Both the position numbers and the translations under genes were made by a program. 64,000 bases of DNA from Salticus scenicus. Its lineage: Eukaryota; Arthropoda; Arachnida; Araneae; Salticidae. The notes under the pieces were generated by a model. That model was not told the DNA's origin and searched no databases. It worked only from the letters and a program-made list of their open reading frames with translations. Positions within the stretch are counted from its first letter, which is position 1; each line of letters starts with the position of its first letter. The stretch spans positions 331,409,527 through 331,473,526 of the forward strand of contig OZ005651.1 of the NCBI GenBank assembly GCA_963930645.1, read 5' to 3'. Positions 46,386 through 60,837 of the stretch are shown here, piece by piece.

Positions 46386-48115
46386 CCCCCCCCCCCCCCC
46401 CCCCAAATCCCTTATTTTTACAAAGGTAAAATTATGAACAATTCAAGATTTATATTCCCTTTACTTAGGATAGAGGGATGAGAAACTTCATTTCGAGAAG
46501 TACTCTTGGGAGGAAGGAAAATAAAAAGAAATTGTCTTGACAAGAGGCCTACATTCGTTTCGCACCTTAGAGGAGAAATCCTAGTTTCGCACAGATATTT
46601 TTTTATTTTTTTCTGTCTTTTATTCATTTAAAAAGATATTTTTACTTTTATGCTTTGTTCCCATTTTTAATTTAATATATCCTTCATAATTTCAATGGAC
46701 GCCAGCAGGTATGGAATGGGGTGCATGGCCCTCCCTAGATTTTTACAATTTGATTTAATTTTCTTTATCTTTCACAATTATGAAAAAAGTTACTTTAAAT
46801 AAATAAATATTACGAGAGAAATGTCATACTTTATTTAAGTACAGTATTCTCTCTCCCTTCCGTCTACAGAGAAATTTAGAGACCAATATAAAAAATGTTT
46901 TTGAGTCCTGCCCCCTACCCCTTCCCTGCCGGTGACATCACAAAACATTTAATAACATTTGTTTTCTGAAATGTTTTCTCGCACAAATATAGAGTTACCA
47001 TTGGAAACATTTCCAAGCTGTCATATCGATCTCTAATCTTCTAATAAAAACCTTAATTCTTGGTTTTCTAAAAAAAAAAAAAAAAAAAAAGTTAAAATTT
47101 TGATGATTTTGAAGAGTGTGGACTGATAAGAAAAGCATATTTTAGCAAAAACTCAAAATCCATATTATTCTGGAGTTTAAGAAAAAAAAAGGGGGGGGGT
47201 TAAAATAATTCAAGACTATTTAAGACGAAAATTTGAACATGCCAAAGGAGAAAGGACAACAAAAAATAATTATGCCAATACTATTAAATTGTCACAGATG
47301 CTGCCGGAAATTAAAAAAGATGGGTATATTTCTCAGTTCTTGCATGATAAAGTCAAATAATAATTTAAAAAAATAAAATAAGCAAAACCTGGACTTTACA
47401 CTGCAGATATCCAAATTCATTGTGAGTTGGGCGATCAACAAATTTGTTTAAGGAACAAAAAACTGGAAAGAAAAAAAAAAAAAAAAAGGTTGCACAGCAC
47501 TAACAGAAGAAATCCATGGCCAAATATTTAAATTGTGAAATTTTGTTAGTTTTTAGAGCTATTTGGGGTGGGCAGTTTACAGATTTTCTGTTCGCTGAAA
47601 TCTGTGTCAGTTATCAGAACAAGCTTTAAGATGACAATGGATTTAGGAAAGCATTCATCTGTAGAAAAAAGTATTGGATGAAAGTTTCTATACAAAGTAT
47701 TTCCATTATAAAATTACCTAAAAGCGTACAATACATAACATCACCGGACGGCCAAAGCCCGAGTTATTCTAAGAGGAAATTCGTTTCAACAATTACTCCC
47801 CCCCCCCCTTTTCTTTTGCAACCCCTTAACCGCCCCGGGCGTACATATACGTTTTTCGAAGTACGATTCTTTGTATTGCACTACTACCAGTGAAACTACA
47901 CACGGACCTGATAATGCAATAAAATGACCTTGAGGGTATTTTCGAAGAATTTATTCATTTCAGAGAGAACAGCAGCACAGGAAAGCGAATCTCGTATTTT
48001 TTTTTTTTTTTTTTTCTCGGCAGGTAAGGAAGGGGTTAATTCCGTTTCCACATTCAGAAAAATCACAACCGTTCAATTGGTACACGTTTAAAATTTTTCA
48101 CATTTTACTTTCTAG

Positions 48116-48167
<52 letters not shown>

Positions 48168-48180
48168 AAAAAACGAGTAC

Positions 48181-48283
48181 CAGAGCTGCCAACCTAATCC
48201 GGCAAATTGTTAATGCCTATTAAAACGCCCCTTTTTCTACACCACATAATTTTTAGAGTATTTGTATTCTTCATAATATATTT
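48181..48283. mobile_element. Left half of palindromic MITE, cut by gap
   Basis: Begins cagagctgccaacctaatcc after gagtac, like 60838-61030, and runs into the N gap about half way through. The contig breaks near the hairpin centre, a structure that is hard to sequence and assemble. Confidence 0.8.
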
Positions 48284-48483
48284 NNNNNNNNNNNNNNNNN
48301 NNNNNNNNNNNNNNNNNNNNNNNNNNNNNNNNNNNNNNNNNNNNNNNNNNNNNNNNNNNNNNNNNNNNNNNNNNNNNNNNNNNNNNNNNNNNNNNNNNNN
48401 NNNNNNNNNNNNNNNNNNNNNNNNNNNNNNNNNNNNNNNNNNNNNNNNNNNNNNNNNNNNNNNNNNNNNNNNNNNNNNNNNNN
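48284..48483. other. Assembly gap of exactly 200 N
   Basis: Two hundred N residues. The flanking contigs repeat the same roughly 12.5 kb: the sequence left of the gap matches up to about 60945, and the sequence right of it matches from 35808. Confidence 0.99.
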
Positions 48484-48540
48484 TCCTAACCGATGCATAA
48501 GCTCCCTCGCCTAAAACCTCATCAGTAAGAGTGTATAAAT
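48484..48540 (-). CDS. Mnk: Mnk glycine-loop exon, copy B, cut by N gap
   Basis: The first 57 bases of the 98-bp exon (LYTLTDEVLGEGAYASVR) are present with the same acceptor. The remaining 41 bases, including the AVK lysine codon, fall in the 200-N gap. The contig begins inside this exon, which suggests a contig-end overlap rather than a gene duplication. Confidence 0.8.
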
Positions 48541-50656
48541 CTAGAATAAAACACAATTTAAGATTTGATAAAATTAGATCATGAAAGACAATCTCAAATT
48601 TAGAACTCATGATTTCAAAAGTAAGTCATGTTTTATTACAATTTTCTTATACAGAGAATAATGCAAGGTTTAAGCTGTGTTTATAATTTCTTTAGTAAAA
48701 AAGCTAAAATCAGAAAAGTGTCATTAGCAAAATGCTAAAGTAATATTAGACTTAAGAATATCTGCTTGTATACTATTCTACATGCTTTTATACATTTTTT
48801 TTTTTTTTTTTTTTTTTGCAAACTAAATTTAATCATTACATATCTGAAAATATTTGGAGCGACTTCCATAGACTTTCTGAACAGTTAGTAATTACCACGT
48901 ATTTAAACAAATTTGAATCTCTGAATATTTCAGTAAACAAATAAAAGTGAAAATCATGTATGTGTGTTTTCATCCCAAATTCATTTATATGTTCAATGAA
49001 CGTAACATCTGAAACTTTTGGGCAGCCCTGTAAAAGAAAATAAATGTTGAGCATACCATTTCAGTAATGATCATTCTGTAGGAAAATTCTAAAACATTAT
49101 TTTGTTTCACTCTTTTAAATAATTTAAGAAAATTAGTTCCCAAGGATGCAATATATATATAAAATCCTTTACACTTCTCTGTAAAACAACTATGCATAAT
49201 ACACCCATTATTTCATATAATGATCATATATTAGTAAAACAATATAATGTATGCCAAGTTTTTTTAAATTTTTATTTTGTGAAAAAGAATTTATCTTAAT
49301 ATATATATATGGGAAGTCTGGTGATAACCCCATATTACCCAGAAACTAAAGGAACACATATCTAGCATAAGGCTCTCTTCAGACAGTCAAATGAACACAG
49401 CTGCTAACAACTGATTCCCCCTATGGGCAAAGATATGATTTTCTATGAAGCCACGTAACCAAATTAGTCCAGCATTAAGACTATATTTGGCATTTATGTA
49501 GGAAAATGAGCAACAAAATTATCCTTTTATTATTATAATCCTGTAAGATAGCATACCCAGTCTAATTCATTGTCCTTATGACAGTATATTCTACCCAAAT
49601 ATACAGTTGTAGAAATGTTTCCCTACATTAATTTTATCTGGCAGAGACAGGAGATATGACACATAGTATTAAGTTAAAAAAAATAAGAAATTCAATTATA
49701 AGAGCAGCGACTCACTGCCTCTTTGGAATCCTGAAAAAAAAAAATCCAAATTTGAAATTTGTATATAATTTTAGATGAAGAAATAAATGCAATAGAAAAA
49801 TGATTTCTCAGCTTAACTTTATTTTGATTTGATGTTATATTAGACAAGCCATTTAGAATCTGAAATTATGTTAAAATACTGTAAAGATTGAAAAAATATT
49901 ACCACAGAAAGTTTGTCTGATATTGATTCATTAGAACTTTGTGGAGAATCAAAATTACCTGTAATTGCTATCCAAGCGATTTTAATCGTCAAAAGAATGA
50001 GATATATTCCTTTAAAAATAAATAAATAAATAGTGATGTTAAATCTGATTAAAAAATTAGAAAGCTTGGTAGTTATAAGATATTTGGCAAGAACTTTTCA
50101 AATAAATCATCAGAAACAGTTTCAAACAAGCAAGTTTTCCGAAATTTAGTTTCAAGGAAATTCATTGGAAGTTCCCTGCAAAGACGTTGACAGTAAAAGC
50201 AGTACCATAAATAAGATATTAATTGCAGAGAATAATGAAGACATCAATGATATTCTAAATATTAGTAAATTTACAATTTTAAAAAATGTTGGAGGCAAGT
50301 AACAACTTCAGGATACTTTCGAAAATCAAGAAAGTGGTAAAGAATAGTTTGAAAATATCAATTGTTTATTATATATATTTTTCCCCAGTGTTCAAAATCA
50401 CATCAAAACTTTATGATTAATATCTTTGCAAAAACTTAAATATGTAAGTATTTATGCACAAAATTAAATCTATAGAAACAATTTTTGTATGTAGGCTACT
50501 TGTATTAATTTTATTCTTTATTATGTAAATTATATTAAAAGAAATTATCTTCAATTAATAAAATTTCTTTTGGCACAATTGTATTTTATAATACAGATAA
50601 TTTGCATAATTAATTCAAATGGTCAATCATCATTTAAGAAAATTATACTGTTTCTC

Positions 50657-51561
50657 ATTGTAGCAATGCCTTCGACGCCATTCAAATGTAGATAATCCTA
50701 ACTTGCCAATGGTCAATGGGTTAACCTTTTGTCCAGAGGTACGGCACTGGATTACTACCCAAATGTCCCTGGTTCGAATACAACCTACCGCAATACGCAC
50801 TTTCTTCATTGGTGACCGCGGACGAAGCAACAAGCTATCAACTCCACTCTATGGCAATAGATGACAGCACCACGAAACCCTCCGAGCATCAAAGCCTGTC
50901 ATCATGCCCTATGCCTACAACTTGACAAGCGGGCAACTGACAGCACCATCTGGTCATCTCTACCGTCTAAACGAGTAACATCGCTCGTACGACGGCATAC
51001 TCTCTAGGAGGGGGTGATGCCGTCAACCTGCAGTGATGCCATCAACGCCATTCAAATGTAGATAATCCTAACTTACCGATGGACAATGGGTACGGATCTG
51101 GATTACTACCAAAACGACCTTGGTTCGAAGACAACCTATTGCCAACACGCATTTTCCTTCATGCTACGAGTCATTAACTTTGCTCTATGGCAATAGATGG
51201 CAGCACCACAAAAACCCTCCGAGCAACAAAGCCTGTGAATTGCTGTTCTCACAGTATAAAAAGGTCGTCATGCCCCACGCCTTCAACTCGCCGCATCAAC
51301 AAACACAACTGCTCCTTCAACTTGGTAAAACGGGGCAACTGACAGCATAATCTAGTCATAGCTACCGACTACAGCAGTAATATCGCTCGTACCATGGTGT
51401 ACTCTATAGGAGGGGGAGTACTGTAGCGACACCATCAACGCCATTCAAATGTAGATAATCCTAACTTACAAATGGACAATGGGTTAACCTTTTGTCCAGA
51501 GGTACGGTGCTGGATTACTACCCAAACGTCCCTGGTTCAAATACAACCTACCACAACACTC
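50657..51561 (+). repeat. Three tandem tRNA-like repeat units, copy B
   Basis: Same three units as 37981-38885, shifted by 12,676 as part of the large duplicated block; almost identical. Confidence 0.75.
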
Positions 51562-52926
51562 AATACAATTCATATTTTGCAAGTAGTTACGCCATTTGCA
51601 ACCATTATTAAATCAATTTTTAAGAAAAGGGCATCATTTCACAGATTATTTTTGATCAATTTGATATAGCAACCATTTGATATAACGACCTAAACAGGAT
51701 CTTCCTGATGGGGTCATTGTAACATAGCAGAAACTTTGTTTTCTAGGAAAATGCTTTAGCATTTGATAGAAATTCAATGTTAGGAGTTTGAGATTATAAT
51801 TATAATTTAAATTTTCCTTATCTCCAGGAAAATTAGCTTTTACTAGTAAACTGCGCTCCGCACAGGACAAACAAGTAAGAAAGATATTTCAAAAAATAAA
51901 AATCACTGTATTTGCACTGCAGAGGACTTTTACTATGATACTGAGGGAACATGGTCATCCAGCTACTATTATGCAATGTATGTTTTCATACGAAAATTAT
52001 ATCAACAGTACATGCATTACCGCATACATTAAATACTGTTACTAAAGTTACAAATATTTGAAATAATCATTAAACTGCAGAATAAGAAACTTGTACATTG
52101 TGGCCATAACAAAACTTTCCTTCATATTTTCCTATTCAAAGTCACTCAGTACAAATTATTTATTAAAATTATTTTCTATGATACATGCAGATGATTTTCA
52201 CGTTTGAGAAATATAACACTGTTCAAAGAAAATCCATTTCTACACTACAGATTTCATTTTTGAAAATGATTCCCTCACCATCACCCCTCTAAAATTTATT
52301 TAACAACAAAAGATAATAGTGCTCTAAATTATTACAGATTTATGGTTAAATTAAATTTGTTTTGATGGTATTGAAAAATACTCATATTATAAGGTATGTG
52401 AAGGTATCTTTTGAAAAATACTCATATTGAAAATTTAAACACCCCGGGAAGGGTACTTTCCCCAGGATGAAAGCAATGTTCCAGCACCTTCCCCCCCCCC
52501 CCTTAGTTGACTATTATTACAAATAATTCTTTAATAATAATTCACTAAAAATAATTCATATTACGCACATTAATATGAAATTTTATTCTATATTACCATA
52601 TTAAAACTTATGAAAAACAGGATGGCAATGCCACCTGTTGAGAGATTTTCACCAAGTATTGTTAGGACTAATTCATGTCAACTCTCAATATGTAACTAAC
52701 TATATTTAATTTGTATGAAATTCTGAGAATTAGTTCTTGAGCAAAATTTGTCACACACACACAGAGACTGGCATACAATTTCTAAAAATGCTTAAAGCGT
52801 GTTGCAGACTCCTCAAAACGCATAAATCCATTGAAAAACTGAAATCGAAAAATTTTATCAAATCAATAATTCCTTGTACCGTAACTATAGAAAATAACAC
52901 TATAGAAAGAATTTATGAATATTTAC

Positions 52927-53067
52927 CATTGAATTCGTCACTGAATGATGAGGATGGTAACCTCTTCTTACGACGACGTCTGCGATTCTTAGCTCCAGCG
53001 GGTACTTCTATGTCAACAGGATCAGAACGCCTACTGGGATCCAATGGCTCTTTAACGATCTCATTAT
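52927..53067 (-). CDS. Mnk: Mnk basic-region exon, copy B (probable assembly duplicate)
   Basis: Same 141-bp exon and splice sites as 40251-40391, offset by 12,676 bases, with identical translation. It lies in the second copy of the 12.5-kb repeated block. If the duplication is an artefact this is the same exon seen twice. If real, splicing the copy-B pair onto the copy-A pair would fail, because the 98-bp exon ends at a codon boundary while this exon needs one preceding base. Confidence 0.8.
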
Positions 53068-55800
53068 CTGAAAGAAATTTCAGAATATATTTATACATAA
53101 AACCTTTAAAAATTCTCAACAGGAATTATGGATATTCTTATAAAAGCTTACTTTAAGTTATAAATATTTATCATCAATGAACTATTCATTAAATAAAATA
53201 TGCCTTAAATTTAAAAAAAAATCTTCGTAAATTCAACAAACTCATCTATGTCATAAAATTAAATCAGGCCCCTGGTCGGTATCTTTATCTACAGTGTGGA
53301 CAGCAGTAGATTAGAGTTCGTTTACACATCCATATGTGCACTCATGTTTGTGTTTCCACAAACAAAGATATGAAACGATGAAAACATTCATTTTAGCGTC
53401 CAAATATTTTTGTATTTGGAAGATTGTGGTTAAGCGTGGGCACATTCATTTTTGGTGATTTTTATTTATTTATTTATCCAAAATATCACCAAGTACATGC
53501 TGCATATAAAAATGTACAAAGCTACTTCAAAGTATGCTATGCGAACATGAACATGTAAACAAAATTGACATTGGTGGACTCAATTTACCATTGTATATTT
53601 GTTCTAGAGTTTTTACTACAGAGGAATACTATATTCGTGTTAAGAAAAATGAACTCTGCTGAGTACACAGAATGGTCCCAGGCTAAGATGCCCCCACCAG
53701 AAGGCCACCCAATGTCTGATTGGATGCATTTACCTATCCTAAGCAGCTAATTTTATTAGGGTTAGTTTCATATTTCAGTTTTCATGCAATTCCATGCTAT
53801 TTCCAATGTAATAATTGTTTATAATGCATGTTTATGCGAAATTTCGACCTATTCTTCCATGTTAGGAAAATCGCAAATTTCGAATAGCTTATGAAGTTTT
53901 CAAAGTAGAATATTCATGCCAGGAATTACATTTTAAAACTAATCCACAATAAAAATAATTCATACAATGCACTTCTACGCAAAATATTGACCCATTCTCC
54001 CATGTTAAGAAAAACTTAAATAATGTACAAAGTTTTCAAATTACATTGTTAATATATATATATAGGGTTTTTTGCTAATATCATAAGTGATATTCTAAAA
54101 CTTGCCAGATCACTTAATGACCATTCGTTCACCAATTAACTTAGATGGACACTGCATTGATTTGGTGATTTCCAGACTCTTTACAACTAAATACGTTGTT
54201 TGTTTTTTTAAAAAGGGGAGGGAGGGTTAGAAAAATTACACAAATACTTATGCTCTCCATATCCATAGTATGATGGAAAAATAAAAAATTATCATCGAAA
54301 AAAGCTGAAACCATGGAGTTTTCTAAAAGAGGAAGGTGTGGTAGAAGCTGTCAAAATACTATCCTACATTTTTACTAGACTATAGAGCTGGATTAGAAGA
54401 GACAGGGGGATTTCTATGTAACTTTAAAGTGTAGCAAATGTCAACTTTGAAATAATATCAGAGATAAAATATTTTATTTTGTAAGAAAGTACTAATTAAA
54501 GTAATGTTGATTGAATCTTTTAGAAATAATTTTTAAACAATGAACTTTTTTTTATATATATATATAAAAATAACACACAAAACTTAAATAATAAGATATT
54601 CAAATTAACATTTGCTTTTTTCAAAACTTTTTTTCCCACTTTTGTCTGTTAAACAATGAGAAACTACGCAAGAGGAACATTGTTTTTTTAACATACATTA
54701 TTAATAATCCTTTAATAAGTATTTTTGTCTTGTATAACTTATTTGTTTGTATATTTATTTATTTGACATCAAAATAGAAAATACTAATAAATAAATTGAA
54801 AATAATTTTAAAAATGTAACAATTGCCTAAACACTAGCTTTACATTACAGAAAAATTATCTTAAAAATTATCCTACTTAATGATTTGCCTTTTGAAAAAA
54901 TATTTGAAAGGCACAGAACGAAAAATGTAAAAAAATGTTAAATGGGTATTTTTTGTGTATATGTTCAATGCATTCTTCTTTATGACTCCCCCCCCACACA
55001 CACACACACACCAATAGTATTTTTTAAGTTGTTTCGGTATAAATTTTGTTAGTATTCAAAAATTAAATATTTGCTTCTCTCCTGTTTTGGTGCTCTATTT
55101 TTTCAAATGCAACTTCCATGACATGTTACTTAGATAAATTGTTAATAACTTTGATTATTACAAAACATTCTTAAAGTACACTTATTTATATAAATTATTA
55201 AAATTAGTTTGATTATAAAATTCTTTTAGGATATGAGAGCTTTTTTTTTTTTTTTCAGGCAAATTAGACAACATGAAAACAGTTTTACTATATTTTCTTT
55301 TGGCAGCAAGTCAAAATAATAATACTTTAATACAATCATTGCTAAGAAATAAAACTTCATAACTTCATACATACATATACATATATATTATATTTTAAAG
55401 CTTTTTTCTATATTTAACTAAAAATATGACAATTATTTTAAATTATATAGAATAAATACATTAAATTAAAGTGAGTGAAAATTACATTTTCACCGGATGA
55501 AGACCCTACTTTTATTGTAACATAAAATAACTGTTGTGAGTGTTTGCAATATATGTGTACTTATAAGTGATTTATTTATTAAATTATCATTTCATTTTAA
55601 TCAGTTAATAAATAATTGTTTCAAATCAAAAATTTCTTGAATTTTTAAAATGCTAATTTTTTTTTTTCTATGTCTAACCGCTATTTTTGAAAATGATTTA
55701 GCAATTTCCAAAAGGAAATATGAAGGGAATGTTAAAAAGACACATAGTTTTTGGAAATGGAGAATAAAAAACATTTTCTTAAAAATTGCAAAAATTTCAA

Positions 55801-55836
<36 letters not shown>

Positions 55837-56017
55837 TTAAAAAACTATTTCAATAGTGTTTATGAGTTCACAGTCAAAAAATCTTTAAATTCAGCATTGA
55901 AATTTAAATTTTTGTAAGGATTTTTTTTTTAATTAATTGTAATAGGAATTTTTTAGGCTACTTTGAATTTTTAAAAGTTTCGAAATGTCAATCTTTAAAC
56001 TTCCAACTCATGTTAGA

Positions 56018-56245
56018 TGATAGTCCCCTACCAGTGGCCAAGAGGGTCTGCTCTCAAAGCTGGTAGACGTGAGGTACCGTGTTTGATCCCAAATAGTGCT
56101 CGTCGGCCTACTCGCTCGGAATTTTGCATGGTTTTTCCAATACTTGCGTAATTATGGGCCAGGACCCCTTAAAAAGACTCCCACTGCCACTGATGGCACC
56201 CCCCCCCTCACCCTAGCATAGTCTGTCATCCCAAACACAAGTCAT
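56018..56245 (+). mobile_element. Diverged tRNA-derived SINE, copy B
   Basis: Duplicate of 43397-43625, with a 6-bp insertion (ctgcca) in the cactgatggc region and a shorter C run. Confidence 0.7.
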
Positions 56246-56436
56246 GAGGTATTCTCTCAAGGATATTAAAACCCTCTTTCAAAAAAAAGTGAGTTTTCAA
56301 CAGATTTTCACAAAAATTAAAAATTGATTGTAGATTGTAATTAGGAATTTTTTCAAAGTTAATTGAAATGTGCTTTCGGAAAAAAAAGGGGGGGGGAGAA
56401 AGAGGAAACATTAATATATGAATTTACAAAGCAATT

Positions 56437-57242
56437 AAAGTAATTTGCAGTAAAATAATTTCAGGTTTTTGATAAATGCAAATATTTTATCAGATTATCG
56501 AAAAGCGAAAAAATAAGGACGATCTAAGAGGTAAAATCAGTTGAAATAAATTTAAAATTATTTAAGTAGATAGATTTAATATTAATTTATTAAAAACGGC
56601 TTTTAGAAAGCTATAAGCAGGAATTTAAAGGAAGTAAAATTTTGGGGGGAAATTTGAAACTATTTTTTATCAAGTGATAAGAAAAAATACCCCCCCCCCC
56701 CCACTGATAAAAATAAAAAATTACAAAAATGTCAACCATATTATTTGATTTAGCACATGTAATTTGAATTTAATATATGAAATATTATTGCGTACTTACT
56801 GAAGAATTGGTTGATAAATCAAGAAAAAATAACAGTACTATTATAAACTATTTTAAGAAAAAAAAAAAAAAAAAAAAAACGCATGTAATTAATTTCTTTA
56901 AAATAATTTTCGCCCCCCCCCCCCCCCATCTCGGTATTCTCCGTAAAAACATTAATATTTCAAATGTATATTTTCAGTACGTATGTATATTTTTCTTATC
57001 ACTTGATAAAAAATAGTTTCAAATTTCCCCCCAAAATTTTACTTCCTTTAAATTCCTGCTTATAGCTTTCTAAAAGCCGTTTTTAATAAATTAATATTAA
57101 ATCTATCTACTTAAATAATTTTAAATTTATTTCAACTGATTTTACCTCTTAGATCGTCCTTATTTTTTCGCTTTTCGATAATCTGATAAAATATTTGCAT
57201 TTATCAAAAACCTGAAATTATTTTACTGCAAATTACTGAAAA
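56437..57242. repeat. Near-perfect 250-bp inverted repeat, copy B
   Basis: Counterpart of 43805-44592 in the second block. Same arms; the spacer differs in poly-C and poly-A length. Confidence 0.92.
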
Positions 57243-58849
57243 TATACATTCCTTTTATAATAAAATGTAGTTAATTATTATTATACAGTAGTTTAAATTT
57301 AAATATATTTACTCTAATAATCTTCCCACAACATATATTTTTTATATGCATGTATAAATAATTAATTTCCTCAACGAATTATTGTTCCAAAAAAAAAAAA
57401 AAAAAAGGCGGGGGGGGGGGAGAAAGAAAAAGGAAAGAAAATGAATTTGAAATCTTAAATTTTCTCGTAACCCCCCCCCCGCCCCTCCTTACCCTTTGAA
57501 TCCATCACTTGTCTGTTGTATTGTTGGAACAGGAGGGAGGAATACAATGTACATACAAAAGGATTAGAGTTCTTTTCTACGGGGATTGATTCATTGATTA
57601 TTTGTATTTCACCGATAAACGCAAACATTTCAGTATACCGGCCGATAGCGGTCCAATTATCATTTGCTGCAAAAGCCCGAATGTGATGTGCCGCAGCCGT
57701 CCTTAAAAAGAGTTTAAAATTTCCATGTAGCTTGTGAATTATCTATGCAATATAAACTTATCGATCATTCATGGCAGTTAAAACTTTTACCGAGATCAGG
57801 TTCTTTACATAATTAACCTTGAAATGCGCCCCCCCCCCCCCCCCCAAAAAAAAAAAAAATAAATAAATAAATAAAATAAATAAATAAAATAAATAATAAT
57901 TTTTGCCCTGGACGGCGAATGAACTACATCGGGCCTTGCATTCCAGTCAGATTGTTTACTTAAACAGCTTCAAATTCCCAGCAAAAACTCATATTTTAAA
58001 GATATATATAAGGAATACTAGTTCTTTCAAGTCAATAAATAAAATAACTGAAGGATCCATTGTATCTAAATATTTAGTTTCCTTTTTACTGTTGTAAATA
58101 AAGAAATCAAATAATCCAATAAATATTTTGCTAGTTTGTACAGCAGTATGGGGTTTACAAAAGTTATTGCACCATGCTACTTAATTTCTGCATCTCAAGC
58201 ATGGACGCTGTTGGTATGGGAAGGAGGGGGGGGGGCTTCCTTTAAATTTTTAAAACTCATTTAAATAAATATATATTTTTTAATAAATATTAGGAGGATT
58301 TTTTTTTTTTTTTTTTTTTTTTTGGCCATTGAAATCCGCCAAGGAAATAAAACTAAGTTTGAGTATTTTTTTTTTTTAAATTGATGAGTATTCTAATACT
58401 TTCCCTAAAGATATAGGCAACAAAAGGAACAACAATAAGATTATTCTGCTACTGTTTTCAAGCATAGGACTTCACAATACTTAACCATTAAATGCCCGAT
58501 AATTTTTAAATCAATTTAAAACTGTTGAACTTCTTTCCTCTATTAAACAAATCACGGAAAAAAATACTTAAAAAATAATACTATGGTTTACAGCTAAAAA
58601 GCAATTCGTTGCCAATCGGCAAACATGAGGCATTAGAGCTTCAATATTATTCTAATAATACTTTAGAAGACAAAATTGGGTATATTGCCAAAAGGCAACA
58701 CTCGGCAGTTATTTTATTTTTTAAGAAATTATAAAATGTTAAAGTATTTATAAATCACCAAATTATATAAGTATTTAAACATTCATTCAGAAAATAACTT
58801 TTTTCCCCCTTATGCATCTTGCCCAAGAAGTTCTGTTTTCTCTTAAGCA

Positions 58850-59030
58850 ATAGATAGGCGATACCGTTCCGGGCATCATAAGCGCTCGTCGGTTTAGCCG
58901 TTCCATGTTTTCTATTTTTTTTTCCTCCCCACAAAAACTCTCATGAATACAGTTTAGTATAGTTTAGGAACCCTTTGGAAAAAGAACCCCAGGCTAGGTT
59001 CCGAGTACTGACAACTGGCCTTGACCCCCC
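58850..59030 (+). mobile_element. SINE body fragment, copy B
   Basis: Duplicate of 46195-46385 in the second block, with only homopolymer differences. Confidence 0.5.
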
Positions 59031-60771
59031 CCCCCCCCCCAAATCCCTTATTTTTACAAAGGTAAAATTATGAACAATTCAAGATTTATATTCCCTTTAC
59101 TTAGGATAGAGGGATGAGAAACTTCATTTCGAGAAGTACTCTTGGGAGGAAGGAAAATAAAAAGAAATTGTCTTGACAAGAGGCCTACATTCGTTTCGCA
59201 CCTTAGAGGAGAAATCCTAGTTTCGCACAGATATTTTTTTATTTTTTTCTGTCTTTTATTCATTTAAAAAGATATTTTTTACTTTTATGCTTTGTTCCCA
59301 TTTTTAATTTAATATATCCTTCATAATTTCAATGGACGCCAGCAGGTATGGGAATGGGGTGCATGGCCCTCCCTAGATTTTTACAATTTGATTTAATTTT
59401 CTTTATCTTTCACAATTATGAAAAAAGTTACTTTAAATAAATAAATATTACGAGAGAAATGTCATACTTTATTTAAGTACAGTATTCTCTCTCCCTTCCG
59501 TCTACAGAGAAATTTAGAGACCAATATAAAAAATGTTTTTGAGTCCCTGCCCCCTACCCCTTCCCTGCCGGTGACATCACAAAACATTTAATAACATTTG
59601 TTTTCTGAAATGTTTTCTCGCACAAATATAGAGTTACCATTGGAAACATTTCCAAGCTGTCATATCGATCTCTAATCTTCTAATAAAAACCTTAATTCTT
59701 GGTTTTCTAAAAAAAAAAAAAAAAAAAAGTTAAAATTTTTGATGATTTTGAAGAGTGTGGACTGATTAAGAAAAGCATATTTTTAGCAAAAACTCAAAAT
59801 CCATATTATTCTGGAGTTTAAGAAAAAAAAAGGGGGGGGGGGGTTAAAAATAATTCAAGACTATTTAAGACGAAAATTTGAACATGCCAAAGGAGAAAGG
59901 ACAACAAAAAATAATTATGCCAATACTATTAAATTGTCACAGATGCTGCCGGAAATTAAAAAAGATGGGTATATTTCTCAGTTCTTGCATGATAAAGTCA
60001 AATAATAATTTAAAAAAATAAAATAAGCAAAACCTGGACTTTACACTGCAGATATCCAAATTCATTGGGAGTTGGGCGATCAACAAATTTGTTTAAGGAA
60101 CAAAAAACTGGAAAGAAAAAAAAAAAAAAAAAAGGTTGCACAGCACTAACAGAAGAAATCCATGGCCAAATATTTAAATTGTGAAATTTTGTTAGTTTTT
60201 AGAGCTATTTGGGGTGGGCAGTTTACAGATTTTCTGTTCGCTGAAATCTGTGTCAGTTATCAGAACAAGCTTTAAGATGACAATGGATTTAGGAAAGCAT
60301 TCATCTGTAGAAAAAAGTATTGGATGAAAGTTTCTATACAAAGTATTTCCATTATAAAATTACATAAAAGCGTACAATACATAACATCACCGGACGGCCA
60401 AAGCCCGAGTTATTCTAAGAGGAAATTCGTTTCAACAATTACTCCCCCCCCCCCTTTTCTTTTGCAACCCCTTAACCGCCCCGGGCGAACATATACGTTT
60501 TTCGGAAGTACGATTCTTTGTATTGCACTACTACCAGTGAAACTACACACGGCCTGATAATGCAATAAAATGACCTTGAGGGTATTTTCGAAGAATTTAT
60601 TCATTTCAGAGAGAACAGCAGCACAGGAAAGCGAATCTCGTATTTTTTTTTTTTTTTTTTTTTCTCGGCAGGTAAGGAAGGGGTTAATTCCGTTTCCACA
60701 TTCAGAAAAATCACAACCGTTCAATTGGTACACGTTTAAAATTTTTCACATTTTACTTTCTAGCTATATTT

Positions 60772-60824
<53 letters not shown>

Positions 60825-60837
60825 AAAAAACGAGTAC

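Larger units (their letters stand above)
40392..48180. other. Upstream side of the last traced Mnk exon, copy A
   Basis: Repeat-rich AT DNA. Includes the AT microsatellite, SINE remnants, the inverted repeat and several C/G homopolymers (42368-42380, 43751-43762, 44269-44282, 44767-44783, 45580-45595, 46386-46404). Slightly GC-richer stretches at about 44990-45070 and 47720-47900 could hold a 5' exon but show no recognisable coding. Counterpart in copy B: 53068-60837. Confidence 0.6.
35808..48283. repeat. 12.5-kb duplicated block, copy A
   Basis: Nearly identical to 48484-60945 throughout. The offset is 12,676 up to about 41000, then falls to 12,621 near 43000 and rises to 12,657 at the end, because tract lengths differ. 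Examples: an AT repeat of about 80 bp at 41870-41952 versus about 14 bp in copy B, and poly-C runs of different length. SNPs are rare (for example cacgccc versus catgccc near 38594/51270). The block carries two Mnk exons, a tandem tRNA-like repeat, SINE remnants and a long inverted repeat. Confidence 0.97.

Noticed and set aside
47678..47893. Plus-strand 71-codon frame (and 60324-60557 in copy B)
   Set aside because: The two copies differ by a frameshift after GRTYTFF (EVRFF versus GSTIL), so it is not under coding constraint.
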